Source: Flavobacteriales bacterium UBA7382
Lineage (GTDB): Bacteria; Bacteroidota; Bacteroidia; Flavobacteriales_D; Sanyastnellaceae
DNA: 13,407 nucleotides
Assembly: GCA_002469765.1 (NCBI GenBank)
Contig: DKNS01000104.1
Location: 1 to 13,407, forward strand
Reading direction: 5' to 3'
This document shows positions 1 to 7,362 of the stretch, piece by piece. Each line of letters opens with the position of its first letter. Within the stretch, counting starts at the first letter, position 1. A program made the position numbers and the translations under genes. The notes below the pieces were generated by a model. It made no database searches. It was not told the DNA's origin and saw nothing but the letters and a program-made list of their open reading frames with translations.

Positions 1-182
1 TCTCCGGTGAGCCTTTCAGCAGACCACGTGACTTTGGGTGCCACTTTGGTGATGACGTAGAGGCCGTCTGCCAGGCTGGCAGGAGCTTCAGAGCCGTGGT
101 GGTCGTGGCCGGATTCAGGGGCTGAGGTGCCACATGCAGCAAGCAAAGAGGCCCCGAGCAGAAAAGAGAAAAGCTTGTTCAT
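1..182 (-). CDS. Small lipoprotein, possibly YceI family (N-terminal 60 residues, runs off the window)
   Basis: The start lies inside the last codons of hppA: its ATG overlaps the hppA TGA as ATGA. The frame stays open to the window edge, giving 60 codons plus two bases. The protein begins with a short basic N-terminus, a hydrophobic stretch (residues 4-16) and a clear lipobox, LLAAC, so Cys17 should be lipidated. It would be an envelope lipoprotein. Next come a His/Asp-rich linker (GHDHHG, 25-30) and a segment with a V-T-W pattern (51-53) followed by E-R-L-T-G. That pattern resembles the first strand of the YceI lipid-binding beta barrel, which starts with a similar S-x-V-x-W-x-G pattern. 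Lipoprotein status is well supported. The YceI call rests on about 20 residues and is tentative. Another histidine-containing Bacteroidota lipoprotein is possible. The overlap suggests cotranslation with hppA. Confidence 0.72.
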   Translation of the reverse strand, partial: MNKLFSFLLGASLLAACGTSAPESGHDHHGSEAPASLADGLYVITKVAPKVTWSAERLTG

Positions 183-2428
183 TCAGAAAGGGTTTCAGTT
201 GCTTCAGCAACAACCTCAGTGCGGTCTTGGTTCACGGCGTCGGCATGGCCTTCACCGTGTCCGCCACCCAGGATGGGGGCAATCACCAAGCCCACAAGGC
301 AGGTCAACTTGATCAAAATGTTCATGGAAGGGCCTGAAGTGTCCTTGAATGGATCGCCGACGGTGTCGCCTGTGACGGCGGCTTTGTGGGCGTCGGATCC
401 TTTGAAGGTCATCTCGCCGTCGATTTCAACGCCCGCCTCGAAGGACTTTTTGGCGTTGTCCCATGCACCTCCGGCGTTGTTTTGGAAGATGGCCCAAAGC
501 ACACCGCTGACAGTCACACCGGCCATGTACCCTCCGAGTGTTTCAGCAGCCCAGGAAGCCTCAGCACCCAACAACAAAGGCACCAAGCCAATGACGAGTG
601 GGAACGCAATGGTCATGGCGCCCGGGAGCATCATTTCCTTCAATGCGGCTTGGGTGGAGATGTCCACACACTTGCCGTAATCAGGGGTGCCAGTGCCTTC
701 CATGATTCCAGGAATCTCTTTGAACTGGCGACGGACTTCTTGCACCATTTCCATGGCGGCCTTGCCGACGCTGTTCATGGCCAAGGCCGAGAACACCACG
801 GGGACCATGCCTCCAATGAAGAGCGCTGCAAGCACATTCGCCTTGAAAATATTGATGCCTTCAATGCCGGTGAATTCCACGTATGCCGCGAAGAGGGCGA
901 GGGCAGTCAAGGCTGCCGATGCAATGGCAAAGCCTTTTCCGATGGCCGCTGTGGTGTTCCCCACAGAGTCCAAAATGTCGGTGCGTTCACGCACTTCTTC
1001 AGGAAGTTCGCTCATCTCCGCAATGCCACCAGCGTTGTCGGCGATGGGGCCGAATGCATCGATGGCCAGCTGCATGGCGGTGGTTGCCATCATGGAGCAT
1101 GCTGCAATCGCCACGCCGTAAAATCCGGCGAACTCATACGCCGTGTAAATGGCAGCCGCAAACAACAGAACGGGGCCAAATGTCGAGATCATGCCTGTCG
1201 CCAAGCCTGCGATGATGTTCGTGGCTGCGCCGGTGGAAGACTGCTGGACGATGTCCAAGACGGGCTTCTTGCCCAATCCGGTGTAATACTCGGTCATGTA
1301 GCTGATGGCGCCGCCCACGATAAGTCCGACCACAACAGAGTAAAACACGTTCATGGAGCTGAACGTCCGGAGGCCTTCTCCAAAGAAGTCCATGCTCAAT
1401 TCGGCGGGCAACATGATGTCCACCAAGAAGTAGCAGGCCACTGCAGTCAAGACAATGGACCCCCAGTTTCCGCGGTTCAACGCAGACTGGACTTGGGCCT
1501 CCTTGGCGTCGTCGCCCACACGAATCACTTGCGCCCCGAGGATGGAGAACACAATCCCGAGGGCAGAAATCACGAGGGGCAACAAAATGGTGGACATGCC
1601 ACCGAAGTTGTCGACGATGGAGCCGCCCATGTCTCTGATGACGTAGTTGCCGAGCACCATGGCCGCCAAGACAGTGGCCACATACGAGCCGAACAAGTCG
1701 GCGCCCATGCCAGCCACGTCGCCCACGTTGTCGCCCACGTTGTCTGCGATGGTCGCAGGGTTGCGGGGGTCATCTTCGGGGATGCCGGCTTCCACTTTGC
1801 CGACCAAGTCTGCGCCGACGTCTGCGGCTTTGGTGTAAATGCCACCACCCACACGTGCGAAGAGGGCAATGCTTTCCGCACCCAGGGAGAATCCAGCCAG
1901 AGCTTCAAGAATGACGGTCATGTCGGCCACGGACGTGGGCTCTGTGCCTCCGCCCATCCAGTTCAGAAGGAGGATAAACAAGGCGCTCAGCCCAAAGACA
2001 GCCAAACCTGCGACGCCAAGGCCCATGACCATGCCGCCTGTGAAGGACACTTTCAATCCTTCGCTCAGGCTTGTGCGAGCGGCCTGGGTGGTTCGCACGT
2101 TCGCTTGCGTGGCGATGCGCATGCCGATGTTTCCGGCAAGTGCGGAGAACACGGCGCCGATGACGAATGCGACCACGATGAACCAATGTGTCGTTTCCAC
2201 CATGGAGGAGACGAGACCGAGGAGGCCACCGGCGATGACGACGAACACGGCCAGGATGCGGTATTCCGCACTCAAGAAGGCCAGTGCGCCATCGTGGATG
2301 TGTTGGGCGATTTCACCCATTCGGGCTTCACCGGTGCTTTGCTTGCGAACCCAAGCGGCTTGAATGGCCATGACGACCAGTCCGAGGACGGCCAGGCCAG
2401 GTACGAGGTAGAGCAGAGATTGCTGCAT
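179..2428 (-). CDS. hppA: Membrane-integral pyrophosphatase, K+-dependent type, ion pump
   Basis: This 749-residue polytopic membrane protein hydrolyses pyrophosphate and uses the energy to pump H+ (or Na+) across the cytoplasmic membrane. The length is typical of the bacterial family, which has about 16 helices. The pyrophosphate/Mg2+ site is intact: K-A-A-D-V-G-A-D-L at 200-208, the acidic loop E-D-D-P-R-N-P at 218-224, D-N-V-G-D-N-V-G-D at 229-237, and a C-terminal D-N-A-K-K and G-D-T-V-G-D-P motif. In G-N-T-T-A-A-I-G-K-G (490-499), Ala494 and Gly497 occupy the positions that are Lys and Thr in K+-independent enzymes, so K+ dependence is expected. The gate glutamate usual in helix 6 (DLFES) is Gly247 here, while helix 5 has Glu185 in L-G-A-E-S. 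This matches the Flavobacterium-like arrangement, which I recall as H+-pumping. It lies 61 bases downstream of pdhB. Confidence 0.97.
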   Translation of the reverse strand: MQQSLLYLVPGLAVLGLVVMAIQAAWVRKQSTGEARMGEIAQHIHDGALAFLSAEYRILAVFVVIAGGLLGLVSSMVETTHWFIVVAFVIGAVFSALAGNIGMRIATQANVRTTQAARTSLSEGLKVSFTGGMVMGLGVAGLAVFGLSALFILLLNWMGGGTEPTSVADMTVILEALAGFSLGAESIALFARVGGGIYTKAADVGADLVGKVEAGIPEDDPRNPATIADNVGDNVGDVAGMGADLFGSYVATVLAAMVLGNYVIRDMGGSIVDNFGGMSTILLPLVISALGIVFSILGAQVIRVGDDAKEAQVQSALNRGNWGSIVLTAVACYFLVDIMLPAELSMDFFGEGLRTFSSMNVFYSVVVGLIVGGAISYMTEYYTGLGKKPVLDIVQQSSTGAATNIIAGLATGMISTFGPVLLFAAAIYTAYEFAGFYGVAIAACSMMATTAMQLAIDAFGPIADNAGGIAEMSELPEEVRERTDILDSVGNTTAAIGKGFAIASAALTALALFAAYVEFTGIEGINIFKANVLAALFIGGMVPVVFSALAMNSVGKAAMEMVQEVRRQFKEIPGIMEGTGTPDYGKCVDISTQAALKEMMLPGAMTIAFPLVIGLVPLLLGAEASWAAETLGGYMAGVTVSGVLWAIFQNNAGGAWDNAKKSFEAGVEIDGEMTFKGSDAHKAAVTGDTVGDPFKDTSGPSMNILIKLTCLVGLVIAPILGGGHGEGHADAVNQDRTEVVAEATETLSE

Positions 2429-2489
2429 TAGGATGTTGGTTGAGGAGCTGGGCTCCGGTTGATCTTAAGGTTGAATTCGGCCGAAGGGG

Positions 2490-3470
2490 TTACGCCACGT
2501 AGGCGACGTCCTTGACGGCTTCGACGATGTCTTTGATTTGCGGCAGAGCTTCTTCAATCAAGCTTTTGGAGAACGCGAAAGGCGTGTCGCTTTGGCACAA
2601 CCTACGAATAGGAGCGTCCAAGTGGTCGAACGCGTGACGCTGCACGCGGTACGAGATTTCAGTGGCGATGGAGGCCACGGGAAAACTCTCCTCGACAATG
2701 ACCAAACGGTTGGTCTTTTTGATGCTTTCTACGATGGTGTCGAGATCAAGCGGGCGGATGGTGACCAAATCGATGATCTCCGCCTCGATGCCCTGTTTGG
2801 CCAATTCGTCGGCCGCAGCATGGACGTCCTTGAGGATCTTGCCAAACGAGACGATGGTCACGTTGTCGCCCTTGCGACGGATGTTGGCCTTCCCAATGGG
2901 CACGAGGAATTCTCCTTCCGGAATCATGCCCTTGTCTCCGTACATTTTCTCTGACTCCATGATGAGCACAGGATCGTTGTCACGGATGGCCGATTTCAAC
3001 AAGCCTTTGCCTTCGTAGGGTGTGAACGGCGTCACCACCTTCAATCCAGGCATGGACGCGTAGAGGCTTTCGTAGCTCTGGCTGTGCGTGGCTGCGAGTT
3101 GCCCGGCCGTGCCGTTGGGGCCACGGAAGACGATGGGCACGGAGTACTGGCCACCGCTCATCTGAAGCATCTTGGACGCGTGGTTGATGATTTGGTCTGA
3201 AGCCAACACGGCAAAGTTCCACGTCATGTATTCCACGATGGGGCGAAGACCGTTCATGGCGGCTCCAACCGCGATGGCGCTGAATCCAAGCTCGGCAATG
3301 GGCGTGTCGATCACGCGGTCCGCTCCGAACTCATCCAACATTCCTTTGGAGGCTTTGTAAGCGCCGTTGTACTCGGCCACTTCTTCTCCAAGCAAAAACA
3401 CCGACTCGTCGCGGCGCATTTCTTCGCTCATGGCCTCGGCCACCGCTTCTCTGAATGTGACTTCACGCAT
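2490..3470 (-). CDS. pdhB: Pyruvate dehydrogenase E1 component, beta subunit
   Basis: This 326-residue protein is the beta subunit of the thiamine-diphosphate E1 enzyme, which decarboxylates pyruvate and feeds acetyl groups to the E2 lipoyl arm. Visible family features are G-E-E at 28-30, D-T-P-I-A-E at 55-60 (Glu60 is the residue that activates the cofactor aminopyrimidine), R-G-P-N-G at 116-120 and His129 in T-H-S-Q. The C-terminal transketolase-type domain begins around residue 200. The sequence reads as a pyruvate type rather than a branched-chain type (for example W-N-F-A and Q-I-I-N-H-A-S-K), but 2-oxoacid specificity is inferred. I chose the ATG at 3470: the frame could extend to 3518, but the extra 16 residues are unlike the family and overlap the promoter. 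The alpha subunit gene is not in the window. A TAnnTTTG box lies 21 bases upstream. Confidence 0.95.
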   Translation of the reverse strand: MREVTFREAVAEAMSEEMRRDESVFLLGEEVAEYNGAYKASKGMLDEFGADRVIDTPIAELGFSAIAVGAAMNGLRPIVEYMTWNFAVLASDQIINHASKMLQMSGGQYSVPIVFRGPNGTAGQLAATHSQSYESLYASMPGLKVVTPFTPYEGKGLLKSAIRDNDPVLIMESEKMYGDKGMIPEGEFLVPIGKANIRRKGDNVTIVSFGKILKDVHAAADELAKQGIEAEIIDLVTIRPLDLDTIVESIKKTNRLVIVEESFPVASIATEISYRVQRHAFDHLDAPIRRLCQSDTPFAFSKSLIEEALPQIKDIVEAVKDVAYVA

Positions 3471-3491
3471 TTTATGCAGCAATTTGGGCGG

Positions 3492-3499
3492 CAAAGATA
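3492..3499 (-). promoter_or_regulatory. Bacteroidota -7 box upstream of pdhB
   Basis: On the minus strand this reads TATCTTTG, an exact match to TAnnTTTG. It ends 21 bases before the pdhB ATG, giving a short leader of about 16 bases. No TTG is seen at the usual -33 distance, so the assignment rests on the -7 box and its position alone. Confidence 0.6.
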
Positions 3500-3522
3500 G
3501 TGGATGTGGGGGTGCCATGCCA

Positions 3523-3544
3523 CTGGGGCCTTGAGGAGGCCCAG
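3523..3544. promoter_or_regulatory. Imperfect inverted repeat between divergent pdhB and etfB promoters, possible operator
   Basis: The left arm CTGGGGCC and right arm GGCCCAG pair over 7 bp with one bulged G, around a 7-base centre (TTGAGGA). The repeat lies between the two outward-facing -7 boxes, where the -33 regions of both promoters should be. It could bind a regulator acting on both sides, but the repeat is short and could be chance. Confidence 0.25.
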
Positions 3545-3561
3545 ACTCGTCCCACCTGACC

Positions 3562-3569
3562 TAACTTTG
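3562..3569 (+). promoter_or_regulatory. Bacteroidota -7 box upstream of etfB
   Basis: TAACTTTG matches TAnnTTTG exactly and lies 50 bases before the etfB ATG. Transcription would start near 3575, leaving a leader of about 45 bases. The nearest upstream TTG (3531-3533) is 28 bases away, too far for the usual -33 spacing. Confidence 0.55.
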
Positions 3570-3619
3570 ACCCTCCTGTAAGCGCGCCCCTGCGCACTCT
3601 TGATTTTGAACTCAGCGCC

Positions 3620-4360
3620 ATGAAAATTCTTGTTTGCATCAGCAAAGCTCCGGACACCACAAGTCGGATTGCCTTCACGGAAGGCGACACCCAATTTGAC
3701 AGCAATGGGGTGCAATTCATTGTGAACCCCTACGACGAGTGGTACGCCCTGGTTCGCGCGTTGGAATTGAAAGAAGCTCAAGGTGGATCTGTAACGACCA
3801 TCACGGTGGGTGAAGCGGATTGCGACCCGGTGATTCGCAAGTCCCTGGCGATCGGTGCAGACGACGCGGTGCGCATCGACGCCAACCCGACCGATGCCCT
3901 TCAAGTGGCGTCCCTCATCGCCAACCATGCAAGCACAGGTGGCTACGACCTCGTGCTCTGCGGCAAAGAGACCATCGACCACAATGGATCTGTGGTGGGT
4001 GGCATGTTGGCTGAGCTCATGAATGCCTCGTTTGTCTCCTTGGCAACCTCTTTGGAGGTGCAAGCTGGTGTGGTGAAAGCGACGCGCGAAGCGGCAGGTG
4101 GTATGGAGAGCGTGGAGGCTTCGTTGCCCGCGGTGGTCAGCGCGGCCAAGGGCATGGCTGAACAACGCATCCCCAACATGCGGGGCATCATGGCTGCCCG
4201 CTCAAAGCCCTTGAACGTGGTGCCGGCAGAAGGTGCCCTCCATGGAGCCGCGGTGGCCAAGTTTGAACTTCCTCCAGCGAAAGGTGATTGCAAGATGATT
4301 TCAGCCGACCAACCTGAAGAATTGGTGCGCTTGCTTCGCGAAGAAGCCAAAGTACTCTGA
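3620..4360 (+). CDS. etfB: Electron transfer flavoprotein, beta subunit
   Basis: This 246-residue protein is the small ETF subunit. With EtfA it carries electrons from acyl-CoA and related dehydrogenases to ETF:quinone oxidoreductase. It starts with the conserved M-K-I-L-V-C-I-S-K strand. The nucleotide-binding segment C-G-K-E-T-I-D-H-N-G-S-V-V-G-G (114-128) and the beta-subunit signature R-I-P-N-M-R-G-I-M-A-A-R-S-K-P-L (183-198) are both present. The length is normal for the family. The ATG at 3620 gives the conserved N-terminus. It leads a tight set with etfA 25 bases downstream and is divergent from pdhB. AMP rather than FAD is expected in the beta-subunit site for an ordinary (non-bifurcating) ETF. 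That is family knowledge, and I cannot settle the type from sequence reading alone. Confidence 0.96.
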   Translation: MKILVCISKAPDTTSRIAFTEGDTQFDSNGVQFIVNPYDEWYALVRALELKEAQGGSVTTITVGEADCDPVIRKSLAIGADDAVRIDANPTDALQVASLIANHASTGGYDLVLCGKETIDHNGSVVGGMLAELMNASFVSLATSLEVQAGVVKATREAAGGMESVEASLPAVVSAAKGMAEQRIPNMRGIMAARSKPLNVVPAEGALHGAAVAKFELPPAKGDCKMISADQPEELVRLLREEAKVL

Positions 4361-4385
4361 CCTCAACCTCTCAATTGACGACAAC

Positions 4386-5315
4386 ATGAAGTGTTTGGCA
4401 TACCTCCCGACCCACAATGGACAGGCCACCAAAGCTGGCCTCGAAGCGGTTTCTTACGCCAAGAAGTGCGGGGCAGATGTTGTGGCGTTGGCCATCGGTC
4501 CATTAAATGCAGATGGCGGCGCTGGCAGCGCAGGTGCGTCCAAAGTGTTGCATGTGGCCCAAGGCCTCCAAGATGAGGCTCAAATCGCCCGTGCGGTCTC
4601 GGAAGCCGCAAAAGCAGAAGGTGCGACTTTGGTCGTGGCTCCGCACAACCATGTTGGACGGGCAGTGGCCCCCCGTGTGGCGGTTCGCTTGGACGCCGGC
4701 ATGGTTCCTGGGGTGACAGGCGTGCTCGAAGGGAACACCGTGAAGCGGAACGTGTTCAGTGGAAAAGCCATGGCCCACGTGTCGGTGGATTCTGAATTGA
4801 AAGTCATCACCACCACACCCAACGCGTTCGGTGTGGAGACAGGTGGTGGAGAAGCGGCCGTGGAATCCTTCTCACCTGAAGTGGGGGAAGCGTCGTTGAA
4901 AGTCACTGGATTTAAGGCGTCCAGCGGCGACGGTTCTGTGCCGCTCCCCGAGGCGGTTCGTGTGGTCTCCGCAGGCCGCGGCTTGAAAGGGCCGGAGCAT
5001 TGGAGCATCGTGGAGGAGTTGGCCACAACGCTGGAGGCGACCACAGCATGCAGCCGCCCCGTGAGCGACATGGGATGGCGACCCCACCACGAGCACGTGG
5101 GACAAACAGGCATCACCATCCGACCAGACCTGTACATCGCGGCAGGCATCTCGGGGGCGATTCAGCACCTTGCAGGCGTCAACCAAAGCAAGGTCATCGT
5201 GGCCATCAACACGGATCCCGAGGCCCCATTCTTCAAGGCGGCTGACTATGGAATTGTGGGGGATGCTTTCGAGGTGTTGCCCAAGCTCACCGAAGCCATC
5301 AAGAATCTCGACTGA
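4386..5315 (+). CDS. etfA: Electron transfer flavoprotein, alpha subunit
   Basis: This 309-residue protein is the large ETF subunit and binds the redox-active FAD in its C-terminal domain. That domain shows the expected FAD motifs in order: S-A-G-R-G-L (195-200), C-S-R-P-V (222-226, containing the conserved Arg224), V-G-Q-T-G (238-242), G-I-S-G-A-I-Q-H (254-261) and I-N-T-D-P-E-A-P-F-F (275-284). The C-S-R-P-V form, where many ETFs have A-S-R-A-A, looks usual for Bacteroidota. The N-terminal half (residues 1-185) is the more variable domain that pairs with EtfB. It sits 25 bases after etfB and 25 bases before the nuclease gene, with no terminator or -7 box between, so the three are probably cotranscribed. 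Confidence 0.96.
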   Translation: MKCLAYLPTHNGQATKAGLEAVSYAKKCGADVVALAIGPLNADGGAGSAGASKVLHVAQGLQDEAQIARAVSEAAKAEGATLVVAPHNHVGRAVAPRVAVRLDAGMVPGVTGVLEGNTVKRNVFSGKAMAHVSVDSELKVITTTPNAFGVETGGGEAAVESFSPEVGEASLKVTGFKASSGDGSVPLPEAVRVVSAGRGLKGPEHWSIVEELATTLEATTACSRPVSDMGWRPHHEHVGQTGITIRPDLYIAAGISGAIQHLAGVNQSKVIVAINTDPEAPFFKAADYGIVGDAFEVLPKLTEAIKNLD

Positions 5316-5340
5316 ATTCAGGCACGCCAACGTTCAGACC

Positions 5341-5919
5341 ATGGCTCACATCGACCTTGAAATCCTTGACATCGCTCTAAGTGGCTCTTCATCAGGTGCT
5401 TATGCGCTTGTGCTTGGCGAGGTGAAAGGCAAACGCAAATTGCCCATCGTCATTGGTGGGGCGGAAGCGCAGTCCATCGCCATCGAGATGGAGAGCATGC
5501 GTCCAAGTCGTCCTCTGACCCACGATTTGTTTCAGAACACCCTTTCGGTGTTTGGGATGGAAGTCACGGAAGTGGTCATTCACAAAATGTCCGAAGGGAT
5601 ATTCTACGCCCAATTGGTGGTGAGCGACGGCATTCGGGAAGAGCGCATCGATTCGAGGTCTTCGGACGCGGTCGCCATTGCGGTTCGCTTCGGGTGTCCC
5701 ATTCGGTGCAGCACTCAGGTGATGGACGCGGCAGGGGTGGAGTTGGACGCCACCGACCAAGAGTCCCCTGAAGAGTCTTCCCCAGAAACACCTCAAACTG
5801 AGAAGGAGGAGGCCTCGAGTGTTGAAGACCTCAAGCGTCAATTGAGTGAAGCGATCGCCACAGAGAATTATGAGCGCGCTTCTGAGCTGAAAAAGCAAAT
5901 CGACGCTTTGGGAGGCTGA
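5341..5919 (+). CDS. Bifunctional nuclease (DUF151) with C-terminal UVR motif
   Basis: This 192-residue protein has an N-terminal bifunctional-nuclease (DUF151) domain (about 1-130), with L-P-I-V-I-G-G-A-E-A at 34-43, R-P-L-T-H-D-L at 57-63 and S-R-S-S-D-A-V-A-I-A at 105-114. An acidic Ser/Pro/Glu-rich linker (about 137-158) follows. The C-terminal helix pair has the UvrB/UvrC-type UVR pattern: L-K-R-Q-L-x-E-A-I, then N-Y-E-R-A-S-E-L-K-K-Q-I (about 164-187). DUF151 proteins have been linked to DNase/RNase activity. The UVR motif normally mediates protein contacts, so the partner here is unknown. The start at 5341 gives the family N-terminus; longer in-frame starts fall inside etfA. I recall this gene following etfBA in other Flavobacteriia, so the linkage is probably conserved, though the functional reason is not obvious. 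Confidence 0.9.
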   Translation: MAHIDLEILDIALSGSSSGAYALVLGEVKGKRKLPIVIGGAEAQSIAIEMESMRPSRPLTHDLFQNTLSVFGMEVTEVVIHKMSEGIFYAQLVVSDGIREERIDSRSSDAVAIAVRFGCPIRCSTQVMDAAGVELDATDQESPEESSPETPQTEKEEASSVEDLKRQLSEAIATENYERASELKKQIDALGG

Positions 5920-5920
5920 G

Positions 5921-5928
5921 TATCTTCG
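5921..5928 (+). promoter_or_regulatory. -7-like box immediately before purE (leaderless arrangement)
   Basis: TATCTTCG (7 of 8 to TAnnTTTG) ends 4 bases before the purE ATG, so a transcript would begin at or very near the start codon. It begins one base after the nuclease stop codon. No matching -33 TTG is seen. The same spacing recurs at other genes in the window, which raises confidence. Confidence 0.5.
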
Positions 5929-5932
5929 CACC

Positions 5933-6433
5933 ATGACAAAATCTGTTGGCATCATCATGGGGAGCAAGAGTGATCTCCCGGTGATGGAAGGCGCACAACG
6001 TGTGCTCCTCGAATTGGGAATCGCGTGTGAAATGACTGTGGTTTCCGCCCACCGCACACCTGATAGGATGGTTGAATACGCGCGTGGCGCAGCAGATCGA
6101 GGTGTCGGTGTGATCATTGCCGGGGCAGGGGGCGCGGCACATTTGCCAGGCATGACGGCGTCTCTGACCCCGCTTCCAGTTGTCGGTGTGCCCATCAAAA
6201 GCAGGAACAGCATTGACGGGTGGGACAGTGTGTTGAGCATCCTTCAAATGCCTTCCGGAGTGCCCGTGGCGACCGTGGCGTTGGACGGGGGAACCAACGC
6301 AGGCATTTTGGCCGCCCAAATCCTGGCCGCCACAGATGACGTGCTTCGGGAGCGCATTTCAGCGTTCAAGGAAGGTCTCAAGGACAAGGTCATGGCATCG
6401 ATTCAAGACGTGGAAGGGCACGAGCCAGCATGA
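5933..6433 (+). CDS. purE: N5-carboxyaminoimidazole ribonucleotide mutase
   Basis: This 166-residue cytosolic enzyme of purine synthesis converts N5-CAIR to CAIR. Class I PurE hallmarks are clear: G-S-K-S-D-L at 10-15, S-A-H-R-T-P at 38-43 with the catalytic His40, A-G-A-G-G-A-A-H-L-P-G-M, and the loop G-V-P-I-K-S followed by D-G-W-D-S-V-L-S-I-L-Q-M-P-S-G-V-P-V-A-T. That loop marks the mutase that works with PurK rather than the class II AIR carboxylase. No purK is in the window. Length is normal. Its stop overlaps the next gene as ATGA, so the flavin-reductase-like gene is probably translated from the same message although it has no purine role that I know of. Confidence 0.96.
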   Translation: MTKSVGIIMGSKSDLPVMEGAQRVLLELGIACEMTVVSAHRTPDRMVEYARGAADRGVGVIIAGAGGAAHLPGMTASLTPLPVVGVPIKSRNSIDGWDSVLSILQMPSGVPVATVALDGGTNAGILAAQILAATDDVLRERISAFKEGLKDKVMASIQDVEGHEPA

Positions 6434-7326
6434 CCAGTTACACCCCTTCAGACCTCGATGCCCGGAAGTTGCATCAGTGTCTCCTCGGAGGAATTGCGCC
6501 CCGGCCAATCGCCTTTGTCAGCACCCAAGACAGGGAGGGGCGTGTGAACTTGGCTCCATTCTCCTACTTCAATGTGTTCTCGGCCAATCCGCCGTTGTTG
6601 GTGTTTTCTCCTGCACGACGTGGCCGAGACGGCAGCACCAAGCACACATGGGACAACGTCCAATGCGTGCCAGAGGTGGTGGTGAACTTGGTGGATCACG
6701 CGATGGTGCATGCGTGTTCCCTCGCAAGCACCGACTACGCTGAAGGGGTGGATGAATTCGTCAAAACGGGGTTGACTCCTTTGGCGTCCGACGAAGTGAC
6801 GCCCCCTCGCGTGGCAGAGTCGCCTGTCCAGTTGGAGTGCAAAGTGGTCAAGCTGGAATCTTTGGGAGACCAAGGCGGCGCAGGACAATTGGTGTTCGCT
6901 GAGATTGTCAAGATGCATTTTCGAGACGATGTGGTCAATGGGGCTGGCGTGCCTGATGCCACGTTGTTGGATCTCGTAGGCCGTTGTGGAGGCGACCATT
7001 ATGTCAGGGCACATGGCGACGCGCTGTTCACCGTGGCGAAGCCCCTGGGCGTGACGGGCATGGGGGTGGATGCCTTGCCAGAGGACATCCGAACAAGCCG
7101 TGTGCTGACCGGCAACCAGCTGGCCATGCTGGGTGGATCTGAAGCCTTGCCGGACGAAACTGACGTAAACGAGCACAAGCTTGTGGAGCTTGCAGACCTG
7201 TTCATGGTGCACGAGGACGACGGGGTTGCCCTTGAACAAGCCCTGCATGAACATGCCGCGTCCCTTCTTGAAGAGGGGATGGTGGATGAAGCGTGGAAAA
7301 CCCTTCTGTCATTCAACGCGGGTTGA
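6430..7326 (+). CDS. Flavin reductase-like, FMN-binding split-barrel protein
   Basis: This 298-residue protein has the flavin-reductase-like split barrel: G-G-I-A-P-R-P-I-A-F-V-S-T (20-32), V-N-L-A-P-F-S-Y-F-N (39-48), a phosphate-contacting stretch with K-H-T-W-D-N (71-76), and V-V-V-N-L-V-D just after residue 80. Such proteins bind FMN and reduce flavins or act as partners of flavin-dependent oxidoreductases. The substrate here is unknown. The region after about residue 200 extends beyond the minimal domain (roughly 150-200 residues) and ends with an acidic helical tail. Bacteroidota members of this size exist as far as I recall. The ATG overlaps the purE stop by 4 bases, which fixes the start and suggests translational coupling. 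Confidence 0.88.
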   Translation: MTSYTPSDLDARKLHQCLLGGIAPRPIAFVSTQDREGRVNLAPFSYFNVFSANPPLLVFSPARRGRDGSTKHTWDNVQCVPEVVVNLVDHAMVHACSLASTDYAEGVDEFVKTGLTPLASDEVTPPRVAESPVQLECKVVKLESLGDQGGAGQLVFAEIVKMHFRDDVVNGAGVPDATLLDLVGRCGGDHYVRAHGDALFTVAKPLGVTGMGVDALPEDIRTSRVLTGNQLAMLGGSEALPDETDVNEHKLVELADLFMVHEDDGVALEQALHEHAASLLEEGMVDEAWKTLLSFNAG

Positions 7327-7350
7327 CCACCAAACCCCACGGCTGGGGCG

Positions 7351-7358
7351 TACTTTTG
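7351..7358 (+). promoter_or_regulatory. -7 box immediately before the DUF3127 gene (leaderless arrangement)
   Basis: TACTTTTG matches TAnnTTTG in full and ends 4 bases before the ATG at 7363, so the RNA would begin at the start codon. A TTG at 7323-7325 is 25 bases upstream, longer than the usual spacing. Confidence 0.55.
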
Positions 7359-7362
7359 GCAC

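Noticed and set aside
1715..1745. Short tandem DNA repeat (GTCGCCCACGTT units)
   Set aside because: It encodes the conserved D-N-V-G-D-N-V-G-D motif of the pyrophosphatase, so protein function explains it.
386..2431. A 681-residue open frame on the plus strand opposite hppA
   Set aside because: It is antisense to a fully conserved pyrophosphatase. Its translation is rich in His, Gly, Asp and Cys with no recognisable domain, as expected of a shadow frame in GC-rich DNA.
2429..2489. Short palindromes (TTCGGCCGAA and GGAGC-TGG-GCTCC) in the pdhB-hppA gap as a terminator
   Set aside because: The stems are 5 bp with no following U-run, so they are not a convincing terminator; hppA may be cotranscribed with pdhB.
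3471..3518. N-terminal extension of pdhB by 16 residues
   Set aside because: It would include the -7 box as coding sequence, and the residues do not resemble the E1 beta N-terminus, which begins at the ATG at 3470.
5392..6240. A 282-residue minus-strand frame across the nuclease and purE genes
   Set aside because: It spans two real genes on the other strand and has no domain features.
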